Notes: a model not told the origin generated them from the letters alone. DNA of 64,000 bases from JACVRN01 sp036389255 (GCA_036389255.1 DASVQI010000012.1:124001-188000); one strand, 5' to 3'. Positions 16,416-25,906 are shown, counted from the stretch's first letter. A program made the numbers and translations.

Positions 16416-17420
16416 CTATACAATCTGCTTTTCCTCTCTCAACTGCTTTGCAATCAACGGCACTATGCGGCGCGGGACGGCTATCGCCTCCTTTATGTGG
16501 CGCGCGTGCGTGAAGTGTCCCGCCACATAAACCCCCGGAACATTCGTCTCGAAAGTCTCGGCATCGTAAACAGGAATGTTCGTCAGCCCCGAAGCCACCG
16601 TCTCTACGCCAAGCTGCCGCATCAATGTAAAGTCGGCTTCGCTTCCAACCAGTATGAAGACGACGTCGTTGGGAATCGTCACCGGCTGGCCGTCTTCCCT
16701 CAGTATGCGAACTTCGCGCTCGCCTATCTCTTCCAGCCCTTTGAAGAAGATAACTTGCAGACGCCCCTGAGCAATTACACGCTCCAACGGCTCGCGCACC
16801 CAGTGCTTGATTGCTCCCTTTTTAGGGTCGCGGTTCTCCCAGTCGGCCCTCCAAATGGCCATGCTGGTGCGAGCGCCGTGCTCGGCCAGAAAGAGCGCGG
16901 CCTCTGCGGCAGAGTTCCCGCCGCCCACTACGAGCGCGTCCTTGCGCACGTAAGGGAAAGGCTCCACGAACCTGTAGTGAACCTTCGGAAGGTCTTCGCC
17001 GGGCGCGCCGAGCCTTCGCGGTCGTGCCATTGCGCCCGTTGCGAATAGCACCCGTCGCGCTCTGTAGCTTCCGCGCGTAGTCTCTACACGGAAGCCTTCG
17101 GCTGCGCTGCCTGCTATCTGTACTACCTCTTCCTCCGTGTTGATTCTCAACTCATGCTCAAGCGCGAAGTGAACATAGTGCGACAACAGTTCTTCTCGCG
17201 TCGGCTTTTCACGACATGGCTTGAGCGTGCCCTCGCGCATCTCCAACTCGTTGACGGTGGAGAAGACGGTCAGCCCCACAGGATAGTGATAGACCGTGTC
17301 TGCAATCAGACCCTTTTCGACTACGAGATAGCTCAGGCCCTCGGAGGCCGCCACGTCCGCCGCAGACAATCCGGCCGGGCCCGCGCCTATGATAAGTAAA
17401 TCCAGATGCACTTCGCTCAT
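16416..17420 (-). CDS. ypdA: YpdA-family FAD oxidoreductase, putative bacillithiol disulfide reductase
   Basis: A 334-residue flavoprotein. The FAD-binding GAGPAGLSAADVA is near residues 12-24, the NADPH-binding GGGNSAAEAALFLAEHGA near 165-182, and a C-terminal GVYVAGHFTHA FAD segment closes the fold. It resembles thioredoxin reductase but lacks a CxxC, as expected for YpdA. YpdA reduces bacillithiol disulfide with NADPH. The call is supported by bshC at 21582 in the same window, which shows that bacillithiol is made. The gene has its own upstream spacer and is separate from its PhzF neighbour by about 75 bases. Confidence 0.85.
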   Translation of the reverse strand: MSEVHLDLLIIGAGPAGLSAADVAASEGLSYLVVEKGLIADTVYHYPVGLTVFSTVNELEMREGTLKPCREKPTREELLSHYVHFALEHELRINTEEEVVQIAGSAAEGFRVETTRGSYRARRVLFATGAMARPRRLGAPGEDLPKVHYRFVEPFPYVRKDALVVGGGNSAAEAALFLAEHGARTSMAIWRADWENRDPKKGAIKHWVREPLERVIAQGRLQVIFFKGLEEIGEREVRILREDGQPVTIPNDVVFILVGSEADFTLMRQLGVETVASGLTNIPVYDAETFETNVPGVYVAGHFTHARHIKEAIAVPRRIVPLIAKQLREEKQIV

Positions 17421-17494
17421 AAAGTTAAAGTCCAGAGCTCGCAGTCTAGAATCTATAGTCCGCGAGAGTCAAACAGTCTTCCGGCTCCAAACTT

Positions 17495-18433
17495 TTAGAA
17501 GATTAAATGGCCTTCGGCAACGATTACGGAAGAGCCGCCGACGCGCACCTCTTCCACGCGCCCTCTTTCGCCGCGTATCTCTGCGTCAATGCGGCTGGGG
17601 CGTTCTATGAAGTCGCCCTGCTCTATTCGGAAGCGAAAGACGCCTTCGCTCGGCTGCAAGTCCAGCGCCCCCTGATAGACGAGATAGCTTGAAAGCGCCC
17701 CGGCGCAACTGCCGGTGGCGGGGTCTTCCGGGATGTTGTCGTCGGGCGCGAACATACGCATGTGCGCGCGTGACTCTCCGCCTTCACGAGTCTCACGTGT
17801 GAAGACGCAGCAGCCAGTCGCGCCGTGTCCCTTGTAGATTGCAGAGAGCAGGGTGGAGTTGATGCGGCAACGGCTCAGCGCCAGCAGCGAGTTCACGGGC
17901 ACAAGCAGAAAAGAGATGCCCGTCGAAACGACTTCAATCGGCAGGCTCTCGTCGAAATCCTCTGGCGAAAGACCGATTGCGCGCTCTATCTCCGCGCGCT
18001 CGTGCGCGCCCTCAACGCTTCCCAAAGTTTTGTACTCGCCCTGCGTCATCACCACCCGGCTCGGCTCATTGTTCTTGAACTCTATGTCTACCGGCAGCAC
18101 GCCTATGCCTAACTCCTGATGCACGCGGACTAAGCCGTCGCCGCCTTCGGGCTGCGGCACCACGCCTTCCCGCGCCAGCAGATTCCATGTCCCGACAACC
18201 GGGTGGCCCGCCATCGGGAGCTCGCGCGCGGGGGTATAGATGCGCAGCCGCCTCAGGGCGCGCTCGTCCTGCGCGGGCAGCACAAAGACCGTCTCCGACA
18301 GATTCATCTCGCGCGCAATCTTCTGCATGGAACTCTCTTCTATTCCTTCGGCTTCGGGAAAGACCGCGAGCGGATTTCCACTGAACGCATTTTTCGTAAA
18401 AACATCCAACTGTATGAAACGATGTCGAGCCAT
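17495..18433 (-). CDS. PhzF-family isomerase/epimerase-like protein
   Basis: A 312-residue protein of the diaminopimelate-epimerase fold. I start at the ATG at 18433 (MARHRFIQLDVFTKNAFSGNPLAVF), since the family begins there. An upstream ATG adds 15 unlike residues. Conserved segments are SGNPLAVF, the MNLSETVF segment with the usual catalytic Glu, PMAGHPVVGT and EDPATGSCAGAL. The founding member acts in phenazine biosynthesis, but most chromosomal members have unknown substrates and no other phenazine gene is here. It lies in the same direction as ypdA, 74 bases upstream, and may share its transcript. Confidence 0.88.
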   Translation of the reverse strand: MARHRFIQLDVFTKNAFSGNPLAVFPEAEGIEESSMQKIAREMNLSETVFVLPAQDERALRRLRIYTPARELPMAGHPVVGTWNLLAREGVVPQPEGGDGLVRVHQELGIGVLPVDIEFKNNEPSRVVMTQGEYKTLGSVEGAHERAEIERAIGLSPEDFDESLPIEVVSTGISFLLVPVNSLLALSRCRINSTLLSAIYKGHGATGCCVFTRETREGGESRAHMRMFAPDDNIPEDPATGSCAGALSSYLVYQGALDLQPSEGVFRFRIEQGDFIERPSRIDAEIRGERGRVEEVRVGGSSVIVAEGHLIF

Positions 18434-18907
18434 ATTTAATGACCGCCTTTCGCTGACAGAGTAATGACCGGGCATCATTGCGGCAAACGCATCACCGGGT
18501 CAAGTCCGGGCCATATTCATGCCCCCGTGGTCGAAAATTATCTGTTGACATTTGGATTTACTGAGATTATCGTGCGGTCGCCCGCAGGGTTCTAACGTTC
18601 AGGATGGCGCGCACGCCGCCCTCGTTCATCTCGCTTTTTAATTCTGAGCTTCAGAAGTCCGAGCAAGGCTGGCCTGTTATATATCTTCTTACAAATACAT
18701 CTTTAATAGAAGCGTCAGCCCGGATAGTGCGTCGCCGCCCTCTGCACACGCAGGGGAGAGCCCCGCTCACCTGAGTCAACACGCTGTTCTTAACATGGGC
18801 GCAGCCGCTCAGCGCCACATTAGATAGACATTTTCCACCGGCCTTCCTCCAAGCAGATACGAGCGTACCTTGCTAACCCGACAGGCCGGTGCGATTAGGA
18901 GAAGATA
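18434..18907. other. Long intergenic region upstream of membrane protein gene
   Basis: A spacer of about 470 bases between divergent genes. TTGACA occurs at 18545-18550, with a poor -10 (TTATCG) 16 bases on. That is only a weak promoter for the plus-strand gene, which has AGGAGAAG before its start. No gene, RNA or palindrome is apparent. Confidence 0.4.
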
Positions 18908-20404
18908 ATGCTGAACATAGAAACGCTGGACAAAGTGATAGCGATGGTGGTCGTCCTTCTCGCTCTGAGCCTCTTTGTGCAGGCTTTGCAGGGATGGATG
19001 AAAAAGCTCTTCAAGATTAAGTCGCTACAGATAGAGCATTCGCTGGTGCATCTGTACCACTACGTGCTGAACAAGAACGCCATGGAGAACCTGACCCGTA
19101 TAACGGACAACTCGCCCCTCCTGCGTATGATTCTTCCGCGCACGACTCACCCGGCCGACCGCGACCCGCAGGTCAAGGCCCTGTACGACGGCGTGATGCA
19201 GGAGTTCAAGAAGGTGGGGCGATTTACGGCGAGCGGCAAACTGATGCTCGACTCCATCTCGGAGGGCGACCTTCTGAAATTCATGGGCCGCATGCCGGTC
19301 GCCGGAATCATAGCCCAGATGTTTCCCGACTCGTCCTCCAAGTTTAACGAGATGCGGACGCAGATTAGCGCTTTTCTGAATGCTTACCAGAAAGTCAAAA
19401 CCGAGTATCACTCGGTCGTGACCGGGGAGGAGTTCAAGAAGTTCGAGGAACTGCTGACGCCGCTTCTCACAGACATAGACAAGTTCTTAAGCGGCGCGAG
19501 CAATGATTCCGGCGTCATCCTTGACGACATAGCCAAGCTCAGGGAGATAAAGCCGGATGAAGTGCGCCAACTGATTCGAGATTTACCAGCGAGGATAGCC
19601 GCCATCAAGGCTCAGGTGGGTGCGGCCGCCGGTAAGCCGGAGGATAAAGCGGAGGTGCTCAAGGCTCTGGGAGTTATGGAGGAGGCTCTGGGAAAACTCT
19701 CCAAAGGGATTGAAGGAATCATAGCCGGGTTCGCTCACATACGAGACCTCAAGACGAGCATCGCTAACTGGTACGACACCGTGATGCAGAGCTTCGAAGA
19801 GCGCTACACGCGCAGCATGAGAACGTGGACGATTATCCTCAGCGCGTGCGTCGTCATACTGATGAACGCCAACATCGTCAACATCTACCAGGACATCTCC
19901 ACAAGCTCTACTAAGCGCGCAGTCTTCCTGCAACAGGCCGACACGCTGATTAATAGGTCTAAGACTGCCAACTCAGCAGGCACTGCTGGAGCAAACGGGG
20001 CCGCGCCCGCCGCGTCTCCGTCCCCCGTTTCGGGACAAGCGCCCGCGCAAACAACTTCCGGCGCGCAGAACCCTAACGAGGTAATGGATACTTTCAAAGA
20101 AGGGCAGGCCGTCGTAAATAATAACGTAGCCTATTTAACCTCCATCGGCCTTAAAGGGCCTACGTGGTTCTCGAACATAGGGCCGGTCGTGTCCAGACTG
20201 GGCACTCAGCCAAAGTGGGCTCTAGGGGTCATTCTCAACACGCTTCTGGGCTGGTTCATCATGACAATGCTGCTCAGCGTGGGAGCGCCATTCTGGCAGG
20301 ATGTGCTTGAATCACTCTTCGGCCTCAAGAACAAGTTGCGGGAGGACACGGGCACTAGGAACGTAGAGAATCAGTCCGGCAAGGGTCAACCAAAGGCAAC
20401 TTAA
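18908..20404 (+). CDS. Uncharacterised membrane protein with three predicted helices
   Basis: A 498-residue protein with a ribosome site AGGAGAAG. One membrane helix is at residues 8-28 (VIAMVVVLLALSLFVQAL), one near 300-325 (TWTIILSACVVILMNANIVN) and one near 440-460 (LGVILNTLLGWFIMTMLLSVGAP). The region 30-295 is soluble and helical (pairs of KL and LT repeats suggest coiled structure). Between helices two and three lies an Ala/Pro/Thr-rich linker (about 355-385). The ending GAPFWQDVLESLFGLKNKLRE resembles a C-terminal signature of unassigned bacterial membrane proteins. No function can be given. It is followed by palindromic copy D. Confidence 0.7.
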   Translation: MLNIETLDKVIAMVVVLLALSLFVQALQGWMKKLFKIKSLQIEHSLVHLYHYVLNKNAMENLTRITDNSPLLRMILPRTTHPADRDPQVKALYDGVMQEFKKVGRFTASGKLMLDSISEGDLLKFMGRMPVAGIIAQMFPDSSSKFNEMRTQISAFLNAYQKVKTEYHSVVTGEEFKKFEELLTPLLTDIDKFLSGASNDSGVILDDIAKLREIKPDEVRQLIRDLPARIAAIKAQVGAAAGKPEDKAEVLKALGVMEEALGKLSKGIEGIIAGFAHIRDLKTSIANWYDTVMQSFEERYTRSMRTWTIILSACVVILMNANIVNIYQDISTSSTKRAVFLQQADTLINRSKTANSAGTAGANGAAPAASPSPVSGQAPAQTTSGAQNPNEVMDTFKEGQAVVNNNVAYLTSIGLKGPTWFSNIGPVVSRLGTQPKWALGVILNTLLGWFIMTMLLSVGAPFWQDVLESLFGLKNKLREDTGTRNVENQSGKGQPKAT

Positions 20405-20435
20405 GCCGCGTCAAGCCGGGCACAAGAGGAAAACT

Positions 20436-20531
20436 TCACCGCCGGGACAGAGAGAGAGACGCGGGGATAAGCGCAGAGAAATTCAATTGCTCAGCGCCCG
20501 TTCCGCGTCTCTCTCTCTGTCCCGGCGGTGA
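20436..20531. repeat. Palindromic repeat, copy D (diverged, 29-bp perfect arms)
   Basis: Both arms start TCACCGCCGGGACAGAGAG and match perfectly for 29 bases. They differ from copies A, B and E at many places, yet the changes are present in both arms. It sits 32 bases after the stop of the membrane protein gene and may end its transcript. Confidence 0.9.
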
Positions 20532-20550
20532 GTCCCGATATAAGCCGTCG

Positions 20551-20580
20551 TTGCGCTCTCTTCGGAACGCTCGCTATAAT
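20551..20580 (+). promoter_or_regulatory. Sigma-70-type promoter of the aldolase-bshC operon
   Basis: TTGCGC (20551-20556) and a perfect TATAAT (20575-20580) are 18 bases apart. Transcription would start near 20587, which rules out any start codon upstream of that for the next gene. Confidence 0.65.
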
Positions 20581-20613
20581 GCCTCAATCTTGAAAGAGCA
20601 GAATCAAACAGAC

Positions 20614-21585
20614 GTGCAACACATCTCTACAAGCCGCGCACTGGCCGAAGGCTTGCGCGGCATTCTCATTCCGTTCACGACTCCGTTCGATGAAAACTCC
20701 GAACTGGATTTGCGCGGCCTCGGCTCGAACCTTGAGAAGTGGAGCGCCGCAGGGGTAAGCGGCTTCGTGGCGCTCGGCTCAACGGGCGAGCGCGTGCATT
20801 TGACCGAGCGCGAGTGTTTACAGGTTATAGAGACTGCGCGCTCAGGCGTCCCGGCCTCTCTCCCGCTAATCGTAGGCGCAGGGCAGCAGAGCACCCGCCT
20901 GACCATTGAGGAAGTGAGGCGCTGGGCGTCGGCAGGCGCGGGCGCTGTGCTGCTGATAACTCCGAGCTATTACCGGGCGGAGATGACGCAGGCCGCGCTC
21001 AAGAGCTTCTACAGAGAGGTCGCTGATGCGTCTGCGGTTCCCGTGCTGCTCTACAACATACCGCAGTTGACGGGCATCACCATCTCGCCCGAGACGGTTG
21101 CGGAACTGGCCGAGCATGGAAACATAGTCGGCATCAAGGACAGCTCCGGCGATATAGTGGCGCTGGGCGAGACGCTGCGTCTTGTGCCGGAAGATTTCTC
21201 CGTCTTGACGGGACACGGCGCGGCCCTTCTGGCTGCGCTGGGAGTGGGCGCGGTCGGCGCAATCCTTGCCGTGGGCTGCTTTGCCCCGCGCGCTTCGGTG
21301 GAGCTTTACCGCGCGTTTCACGCGGGGGATTATGAGCGCGCGCGTGGCTTGCAAAGAAAGCTCGCCCTTCTTGTGCGCGGAGTGATGGGCCGCCACGGCA
21401 TAGGCGGTATCAAGGCCGCCATGTCCGAGCTTGGCTTTGACGGGGGGCAGGTGCGCCCGCCACTTTCCATGCCTGCCGATGGCGCGCGGGCCGAGATTGC
21501 AGGGCTTCTCAAAGAGTCTGGACTGTTAGATGAAGAGGCGCAGGAGATTCAGTCAAATCAGGGAGTCGGAGCAGGAGCGAAATGA
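20614..21585 (+). CDS. DapA-family (dihydrodipicolinate synthase-like) aldolase
   Basis: A TIM-barrel lyase of about 323 residues. The Schiff-base Lys lies in IVGIKDSSGD, the catalytic Tyr in LLYNIPQLTG, and the pyruvate-binding loop is LGSTGERVHLTEREC (usual GTTGE is STGE here). The family condenses or splits pyruvate with an aldehyde. It includes dihydrodipicolinate synthase, N-acetylneuraminate lyase and 4-hydroxy-2-oxoglutarate aldolase, and I cannot choose between them. The start is uncertain. The open frame extends to a TTG at 20551, but that lies on the promoter. GTG 20614 or TTG 20590 fit better. The stop overlaps the bshC start (ATGA), indicating an operon. Confidence 0.85.
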   Translation: MQHISTSRALAEGLRGILIPFTTPFDENSELDLRGLGSNLEKWSAAGVSGFVALGSTGERVHLTERECLQVIETARSGVPASLPLIVGAGQQSTRLTIEEVRRWASAGAGAVLLITPSYYRAEMTQAALKSFYREVADASAVPVLLYNIPQLTGITISPETVAELAEHGNIVGIKDSSGDIVALGETLRLVPEDFSVLTGHGAALLAALGVGAVGAILAVGCFAPRASVELYRAFHAGDYERARGLQRKLALLVRGVMGRHGIGGIKAAMSELGFDGGQVRPPLSMPADGARAEIAGLLKESGLLDEEAQEIQSNQGVGAGAK

Positions 21586-23267
21586 GTCGCACATTACCAG
21601 CATGTTTCAGCACGCCGGAAGAGGCCGCGCTGCGCATAGAGGCGCTGCCCTTCGAGAATATCCCGCACCAGACTCGACTGTTTCTGGACTACCTCAGAGG
21701 CGAGCCCGAGCTTCTGCGCTTTTATCCCTCAGCCGTGGGCTTTCATCAGGACGTGTCTCAGCGAGCGCCCGAAGTTCTGGCCGCGCATAAGACCGACCGC
21801 GACCTTCTCTGTGACGCGCTCGAAGCTTTGAATAGAGGATGGGGCGCTGGCCAAAAGACCATAGACTCAATCGCGCGGCTGCGTGAAGCGGACACGGTGG
21901 CGGTCGTGACGGGCCAGCAGGCGGGACTCTTCACAGGCCCGCTCTACACAATCTACAAGGCGCTGTCGGCAGTGAAGCTGGCAGGCTGTCTGACGGACAG
22001 AGGAACCAAGGCCGTGCCCGTCTTCTGGATTGCCACTGAAGACCACGACTTCGAGGAAGTCGCCACAGCCGAGTTCATAGGGTGCGATTGCAGATTGGCT
22101 GAAGTCTCAGTCTCGCCGGAGATTCATCCTGAAGGCGTGCCGGTCGGAAGCGTTCGACTCGATGAATCAATAGGCGAGACTGTGGAGCGCCTGCTGACGG
22201 TGCTGCCGGAAACCGAGTTCACGCCTGAGCTGCGAGCGATGCTGGTTGATTCGTGGGCCGCTGGCAGGAGCTACGGCGAAGCCTTCGCGCGCATGATGAC
22301 GCACCTGATGACCGGCTACGGGCTCATCTTTCTTGACCCGCAGGACGAAAGGCTTAAGGCGCTGGCAGCGCCGCTTTACGCGGAAGCCGCCGCGCGTGCG
22401 CCGGAGATTGCCGCAGCCGTAGAAGCGCGCAGCCGCGAGCTGGTGGAAGCGGGCTATCACGCGCAGGTCGTGGCAACCGCAGACTCTTTCCCGCTCTTCC
22501 TGCACACTGCGGAAGGCTCTCGCCACGCCGTCACGCGCACCGGGAATGCTACATACAGGGCCAAAGAGACGGACACCGAATACACCGCAGAAGAGCTTGC
22601 GGAGATGGCGCGCCGCGAGCCTTCGCGCTTCAGCCCGAACGTGACCCTGCGCGCAGTCGTGCAGGATTACCTGCTGCCGACCGTGGTCTATCTTGGAGGC
22701 GCGGCCGAGATAGCCTACTTCGCGCAGACCACGGAGGTTTATAGAGTGCTGGGCCGCCCGCAGACGCCAATCCTGCCGCGCGCCAGCATGACGATTGTGG
22801 AGCACCGCACGGGGCGCACGCTCTCGCGCTACAACCTGAGCCTGAGCGACTTCTTCGCGGGACTCGAAAGCGTACTGGCGCGCGTGGTCGAAGAGCATCT
22901 TGGCACGGAAGCCGCTCAAACTTTTGATGAAGCCGAACGAGCCGTTGAGCGAGAGCTGGATAAGCTCAAGGAGCAGCTTAAGAACGTTGACCCCACGCTG
23001 GCCGACGCGCTTGAGACGGGACGAAGAAAGATAGAATACCAGCTCACGGGATTGCGCACGCGCTTTCATCGCGCGCAGATGAACAGAGACCGTGCGGCGC
23101 ATCGCCAGCTTGAGCGGGCAGCCGCGCAGCTCTACCCTCAAAAGGCTCTACAGGAGCGGCACATCAACGTCACGTCGCTCCTTGCGCGTCACGGCCGCTA
23201 CTGCGTCAACTGGATTTACGACGCAATCAACCTTGCCTCTCACGACCATCAGGTAGTCTATTTATGA
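21582..23267 (+). CDS. bshC: BshC, putative cysteine-adding enzyme of bacillithiol biosynthesis
   Basis: A 561-residue cytoplasmic protein. Segments seen across BshC proteins are present: VAVVTGQQAGLFTGPLYTIYKA near residue 105, KAVPVFWIATEDHDFEEVA near 145 and YLGGAAEIAYFAQTTEVY near 370. A coiled-coil-like stretch runs at about 455-500 and YPQKALQERHIN follows near the end. BshC is thought to add cysteine to glucosaminyl-malate, the last step of bacillithiol synthesis. It starts by a four-base overlap with the aldolase gene. The short spacer to mutL is a heptad hairpin. With ypdA at 16.4 kb it marks the organism as a bacillithiol producer. Confidence 0.92.
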   Translation: MSRTLPACFSTPEEAALRIEALPFENIPHQTRLFLDYLRGEPELLRFYPSAVGFHQDVSQRAPEVLAAHKTDRDLLCDALEALNRGWGAGQKTIDSIARLREADTVAVVTGQQAGLFTGPLYTIYKALSAVKLAGCLTDRGTKAVPVFWIATEDHDFEEVATAEFIGCDCRLAEVSVSPEIHPEGVPVGSVRLDESIGETVERLLTVLPETEFTPELRAMLVDSWAAGRSYGEAFARMMTHLMTGYGLIFLDPQDERLKALAAPLYAEAAARAPEIAAAVEARSRELVEAGYHAQVVATADSFPLFLHTAEGSRHAVTRTGNATYRAKETDTEYTAEELAEMARREPSRFSPNVTLRAVVQDYLLPTVVYLGGAAEIAYFAQTTEVYRVLGRPQTPILPRASMTIVEHRTGRTLSRYNLSLSDFFAGLESVLARVVEEHLGTEAAQTFDEAERAVERELDKLKEQLKNVDPTLADALETGRRKIEYQLTGLRTRFHRAQMNRDRAAHRQLERAAAQLYPQKALQERHINVTSLLARHGRYCVNWIYDAINLASHDHQVVYL

Positions 23268-23326
23268 GTAATCAGCAGGGAGACACGCTTGCTTTAACTT
23301 ACTGCTGATTGCTGACTGCCGGTTAC
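23266..23326. repeat. Heptad hairpin between bshC and mutL
   Basis: GTAATCAGCAGGG on the left faces an array with seven-base spacing on the right (TTACTGC, TGATTGC, TGACTGC). The inverted match is partial. It overlaps the last codon of bshC and ends seven bases before the mutL ATG. Confidence 0.7.
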
Positions 23327-23332
23327 TTCTTT

Positions 23333-25339
23333 ATGTCCAAAATTCGCGTTCTCTCTGACCAGTTGATTAACCAGATTGCTGCGGGCGAGGTGGTGGAGCG
23401 CCCCGCATCCGTAGCAAAGGAGCTGGTCGAAAATGCGATTGATGCAGGGGCGCGCCGCATCAATGTTGACGTGGAAGGCGGGGGCCGACGGCTTCTGCGC
23501 GTCGCGGATGACGGCGAGGGCATGACGCGGGACGACGCCCTTCTGGCCTTCGAGCGTCACGCCACGTCTAAGATAACCAGCAGCGACGACCTCTTTGCCA
23601 TCTCGACGCTAGGGTTTCGCGGCGAGGCGCTGGCTTCCATAGCCTCCGTTGCGCGCGTGGAGCTTTTGACGAAGCGTGAAGAGTCGCAGGCAGCCACGCG
23701 CGTTCTGATTGAAGGCGGGCGCGTGAAGGACGTTAAGGATGCGGCGCACCCCAAGGGGACTACGCTCAGCGTGCGCGACCTCTTCTTCAACGTGCCTGCG
23801 AGGCGGAAGTTCCTGCGCTCGGAGGCGACCGAGAGCTTTCACCTGACGAACCTCATCACGCACTACGCGCTGGCCCACCCAGAGATAGCGTTCGCGTTGA
23901 CGAATAACGGGCGCGAGACGTTGCGCGTAGCGCCCGCGCGGGACTTGCGCGAGCGTGCCTTTCAGATTTTCGGTGAAAGGTTCATAGCGAATCTGCTGGA
24001 AGTTTCGGGCAGCCTTGAAAATGTAGCGCGCGTGCATGGCTTCGTCTCGGCCCCGCGTGAGCGGCGCACGTCGCGCGATGCGCAGTATCTCTTCATCAAC
24101 GGTCGTTACGTGCGCGACCCTCTGATTTCTCGCGCTCTCTCCGAAGGCTATCGCACGATTCTGCCACAAGGAGTTTACCCGGCGGCGCTGCTGTTTCTGG
24201 AGGTGCCGCTCGAAGAGGTGGACGTGAACGTTCATCCTGCGAAGACGGAGGTGCGCTTTCGCCGCGCGGCTGCTGTGGCGGACTCCGTGCGCGAAGCCGT
24301 GCGGCGCTCGCTGGTAAGCGCGGGCTATGCACGCGCGGGCGAGCAGGATGAAGAGGAAGCTACGGCACGACACGGCGCGGCGAAGCCTGAAACGCAGGCT
24401 GCGGACTTGCGCGGAGCGGTCGTCCAAGTCGAAGAGCCCGAACGCTCATTCTACAAACCGGAAGAGACGGATTCTGCCAGCGCGCAAGCCACGGTCAGAC
24501 CACTCAAGCCCGTGCCGCCTCCCCTCCAGAGCCGCATAGAGTTTGGTCTTGAGCCCGGCAGGGAAGCGGACACGCCTGAACTCCCGAAGGCGCAGGCACA
24601 TGACAAGAGCGAGCCTGACCCGCGCACGCGCAGGCCGGAAGTCGCCGCTTCACCGGCTACCTTTCACGACCACCCCGAGCCGTCGCGTGCGAGCGCCGAA
24701 AACAAGCTGTCTCATCTTTCCTCTATCTCCGGCATAGTGCGCGAAGTGCCTGCGGAATCTGTGGGCACAAACATCCGCCCGCTCGGACAGCTCGAAGCCA
24801 GCTTTATAGTGGCCACAGACGACGAAGGGCTTCTACTGATTGACCAGCACAAGGCGCACGAGCGCATCCTCTTCGACCAGTACAGCGCGCGCGAGCGGCG
24901 CATGACGGAATCACAAAACCTGCTCATGCCTGAAACCTTCGACCTGACGCCAGCGCAGGCCACGGTCTTCGACGCCGTGAGCGAAGATTTGGAGACATAC
25001 GGCTTCGGCCTGATGCGTCTTTCGGGGCGCACCGTAGCTGTGCGAGCCGTCCCGGCAGACCTGCCGTCGGGCGAAGCGCGCGCGCTTCTGGCGGAGCTTT
25101 TGGATTCGATTGAAGCGGACAGGCGCACGCTGACTCGCGCATCCATGGACGAGCGCATCTGTCTGGCTCTGGCCTCGCGCGCCGCCGTCAAATACAACTC
25201 GGTGCTTGCGCCCGAGAAGATTAGATGGCTGGTTGACCGGCTGTTACAGACCTCTTCGCCGACGACCTGCCCGCACGGCAGGCCCGTCATACTCCGCATG
25301 GCAACGCACGACATAGAGAAGAGCTTTCGTCGCAACTGA
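23333..25339 (+). CDS. mutL: DNA mismatch repair protein MutL
   Basis: A 668-residue protein started at the ATG at 23333 (MSKIRVLSDQLINQIAAGEV), the family N-terminus. The GHKL ATPase motifs are ELVENAIDAGA (30-40, catalytic Glu33), DDGEGM (59-64) and GFRGEALASI (94-103). A variable linker follows, about 345-475, rich in Glu, Pro and Ala. In the C-terminal domain IDQHKAHERILFD corresponds to the DQHA-x2-E-x4-E endonuclease motif, with Lys for Ala and Asp for the last Glu. CPHGRP, also part of that site, is intact. MutL couples MutS mismatch recognition to strand nicking. No mutS is in view. Confidence 0.97.
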   Translation: MSKIRVLSDQLINQIAAGEVVERPASVAKELVENAIDAGARRINVDVEGGGRRLLRVADDGEGMTRDDALLAFERHATSKITSSDDLFAISTLGFRGEALASIASVARVELLTKREESQAATRVLIEGGRVKDVKDAAHPKGTTLSVRDLFFNVPARRKFLRSEATESFHLTNLITHYALAHPEIAFALTNNGRETLRVAPARDLRERAFQIFGERFIANLLEVSGSLENVARVHGFVSAPRERRTSRDAQYLFINGRYVRDPLISRALSEGYRTILPQGVYPAALLFLEVPLEEVDVNVHPAKTEVRFRRAAAVADSVREAVRRSLVSAGYARAGEQDEEEATARHGAAKPETQAADLRGAVVQVEEPERSFYKPEETDSASAQATVRPLKPVPPPLQSRIEFGLEPGREADTPELPKAQAHDKSEPDPRTRRPEVAASPATFHDHPEPSRASAENKLSHLSSISGIVREVPAESVGTNIRPLGQLEASFIVATDDEGLLLIDQHKAHERILFDQYSARERRMTESQNLLMPETFDLTPAQATVFDAVSEDLETYGFGLMRLSGRTVAVRAVPADLPSGEARALLAELLDSIEADRRTLTRASMDERICLALASRAAVKYNSVLAPEKIRWLVDRLLQTSSPTTCPHGRPVILRMATHDIEKSFRRN

Positions 25340-25370
25340 GAGAGAAAAGCCCTGAGGGCTTTCAGAGCCT

Positions 25371-25880
25371 ATGACCAACGCGAGCGATAAAAAAGGGGAG
25401 CCGGTAGATGTTCAGGAGTTCGTGGTGGTGCGGCTTGAGGATGAATATTTCGCTTTCGATGTCGCGGACGTGGCCGAAGTCCTGCCTTACTCCGAGCCCG
25501 TCAGGCTGCCTCGCGCTCCTAAGTTTCTAACCGGCCTCGTTGACGTTCGCGGCGTCATGCTGCCCGTAGTAGACCTTCGCCTGCGAGCGGAACTCAGCAA
25601 CGCTCAAAGGCCGCGACACATTCTTGCCATAAGGCTTGACGAGCGATTCATTGGCGCGCTCGTGGACGAAGTGTGCGAGGTTTACTCGGCTGAAGACGGC
25701 TCGGTCGCAAGCGTGGCTTCGCTCGGAGACAAGCTTGACGCGCAATACGTCAGCCGCGCCCTTCGCTGGGGCCAGCGCCTTGTGCCCGTCATGGACGCCG
25801 TGCGCCTGCTGACCACAGACGAAACAATACGCCTCAAACGCCTGCGCTCGCCCAGAAGAAGAAAGGGAGAAAGGAATTGA
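25371..25880 (+). CDS. CheW-domain protein
   Basis: A 169-residue cytoplasmic adaptor with a single CheW domain at residues 14-150. VQEFVVVRLEDEYFAFDVADVAEVL and LTGLVDVRGVMLPVVDLRLR are the recognisable core. CheW proteins link chemoreceptors to the CheA kinase, and single-domain copies also serve in other receptor arrays. There are no che genes adjacent. It follows mutL by 31 bases and may be in the same transcript. Its stop lies in the shared terminator hairpin at 25873. The C-terminus is basic (RSPRRRKGERN). Confidence 0.85.
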   Translation: MTNASDKKGEPVDVQEFVVVRLEDEYFAFDVADVAEVLPYSEPVRLPRAPKFLTGLVDVRGVMLPVVDLRLRAELSNAQRPRHILAIRLDERFIGALVDEVCEVYSAEDGSVASVASLGDKLDAQYVSRALRWGQRLVPVMDAVRLLTTDETIRLKRLRSPRRRKGERN

Positions 25881-25905
25881 TTCATTTCTTCATTGAATCA
25901 ATTCC
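25873..25905. terminator. Bidirectional hairpin terminator
   Basis: A 12-bp perfect stem (GGAATTGATTCA with TGAATCAATTCC) encloses nine bases. It overlaps the cheW stop and abuts the HAD-gene stop at 25907, so it can end both convergent transcripts. Confidence 0.8.
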
Positions 25906-25906
25906 C

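Noticed and set aside
18545..18572. Promoter TTGACA with TTATCG before the membrane protein gene
   Set aside because: The -35 is perfect but the -10 is poor, and it lies more than 330 bases from the start codon. Kept only as a remark.
20551..20613. Aldolase start at the TTG at 20551
   Set aside because: This TTG coincides with the -35 element of a good promoter, and transcription would begin downstream of it.
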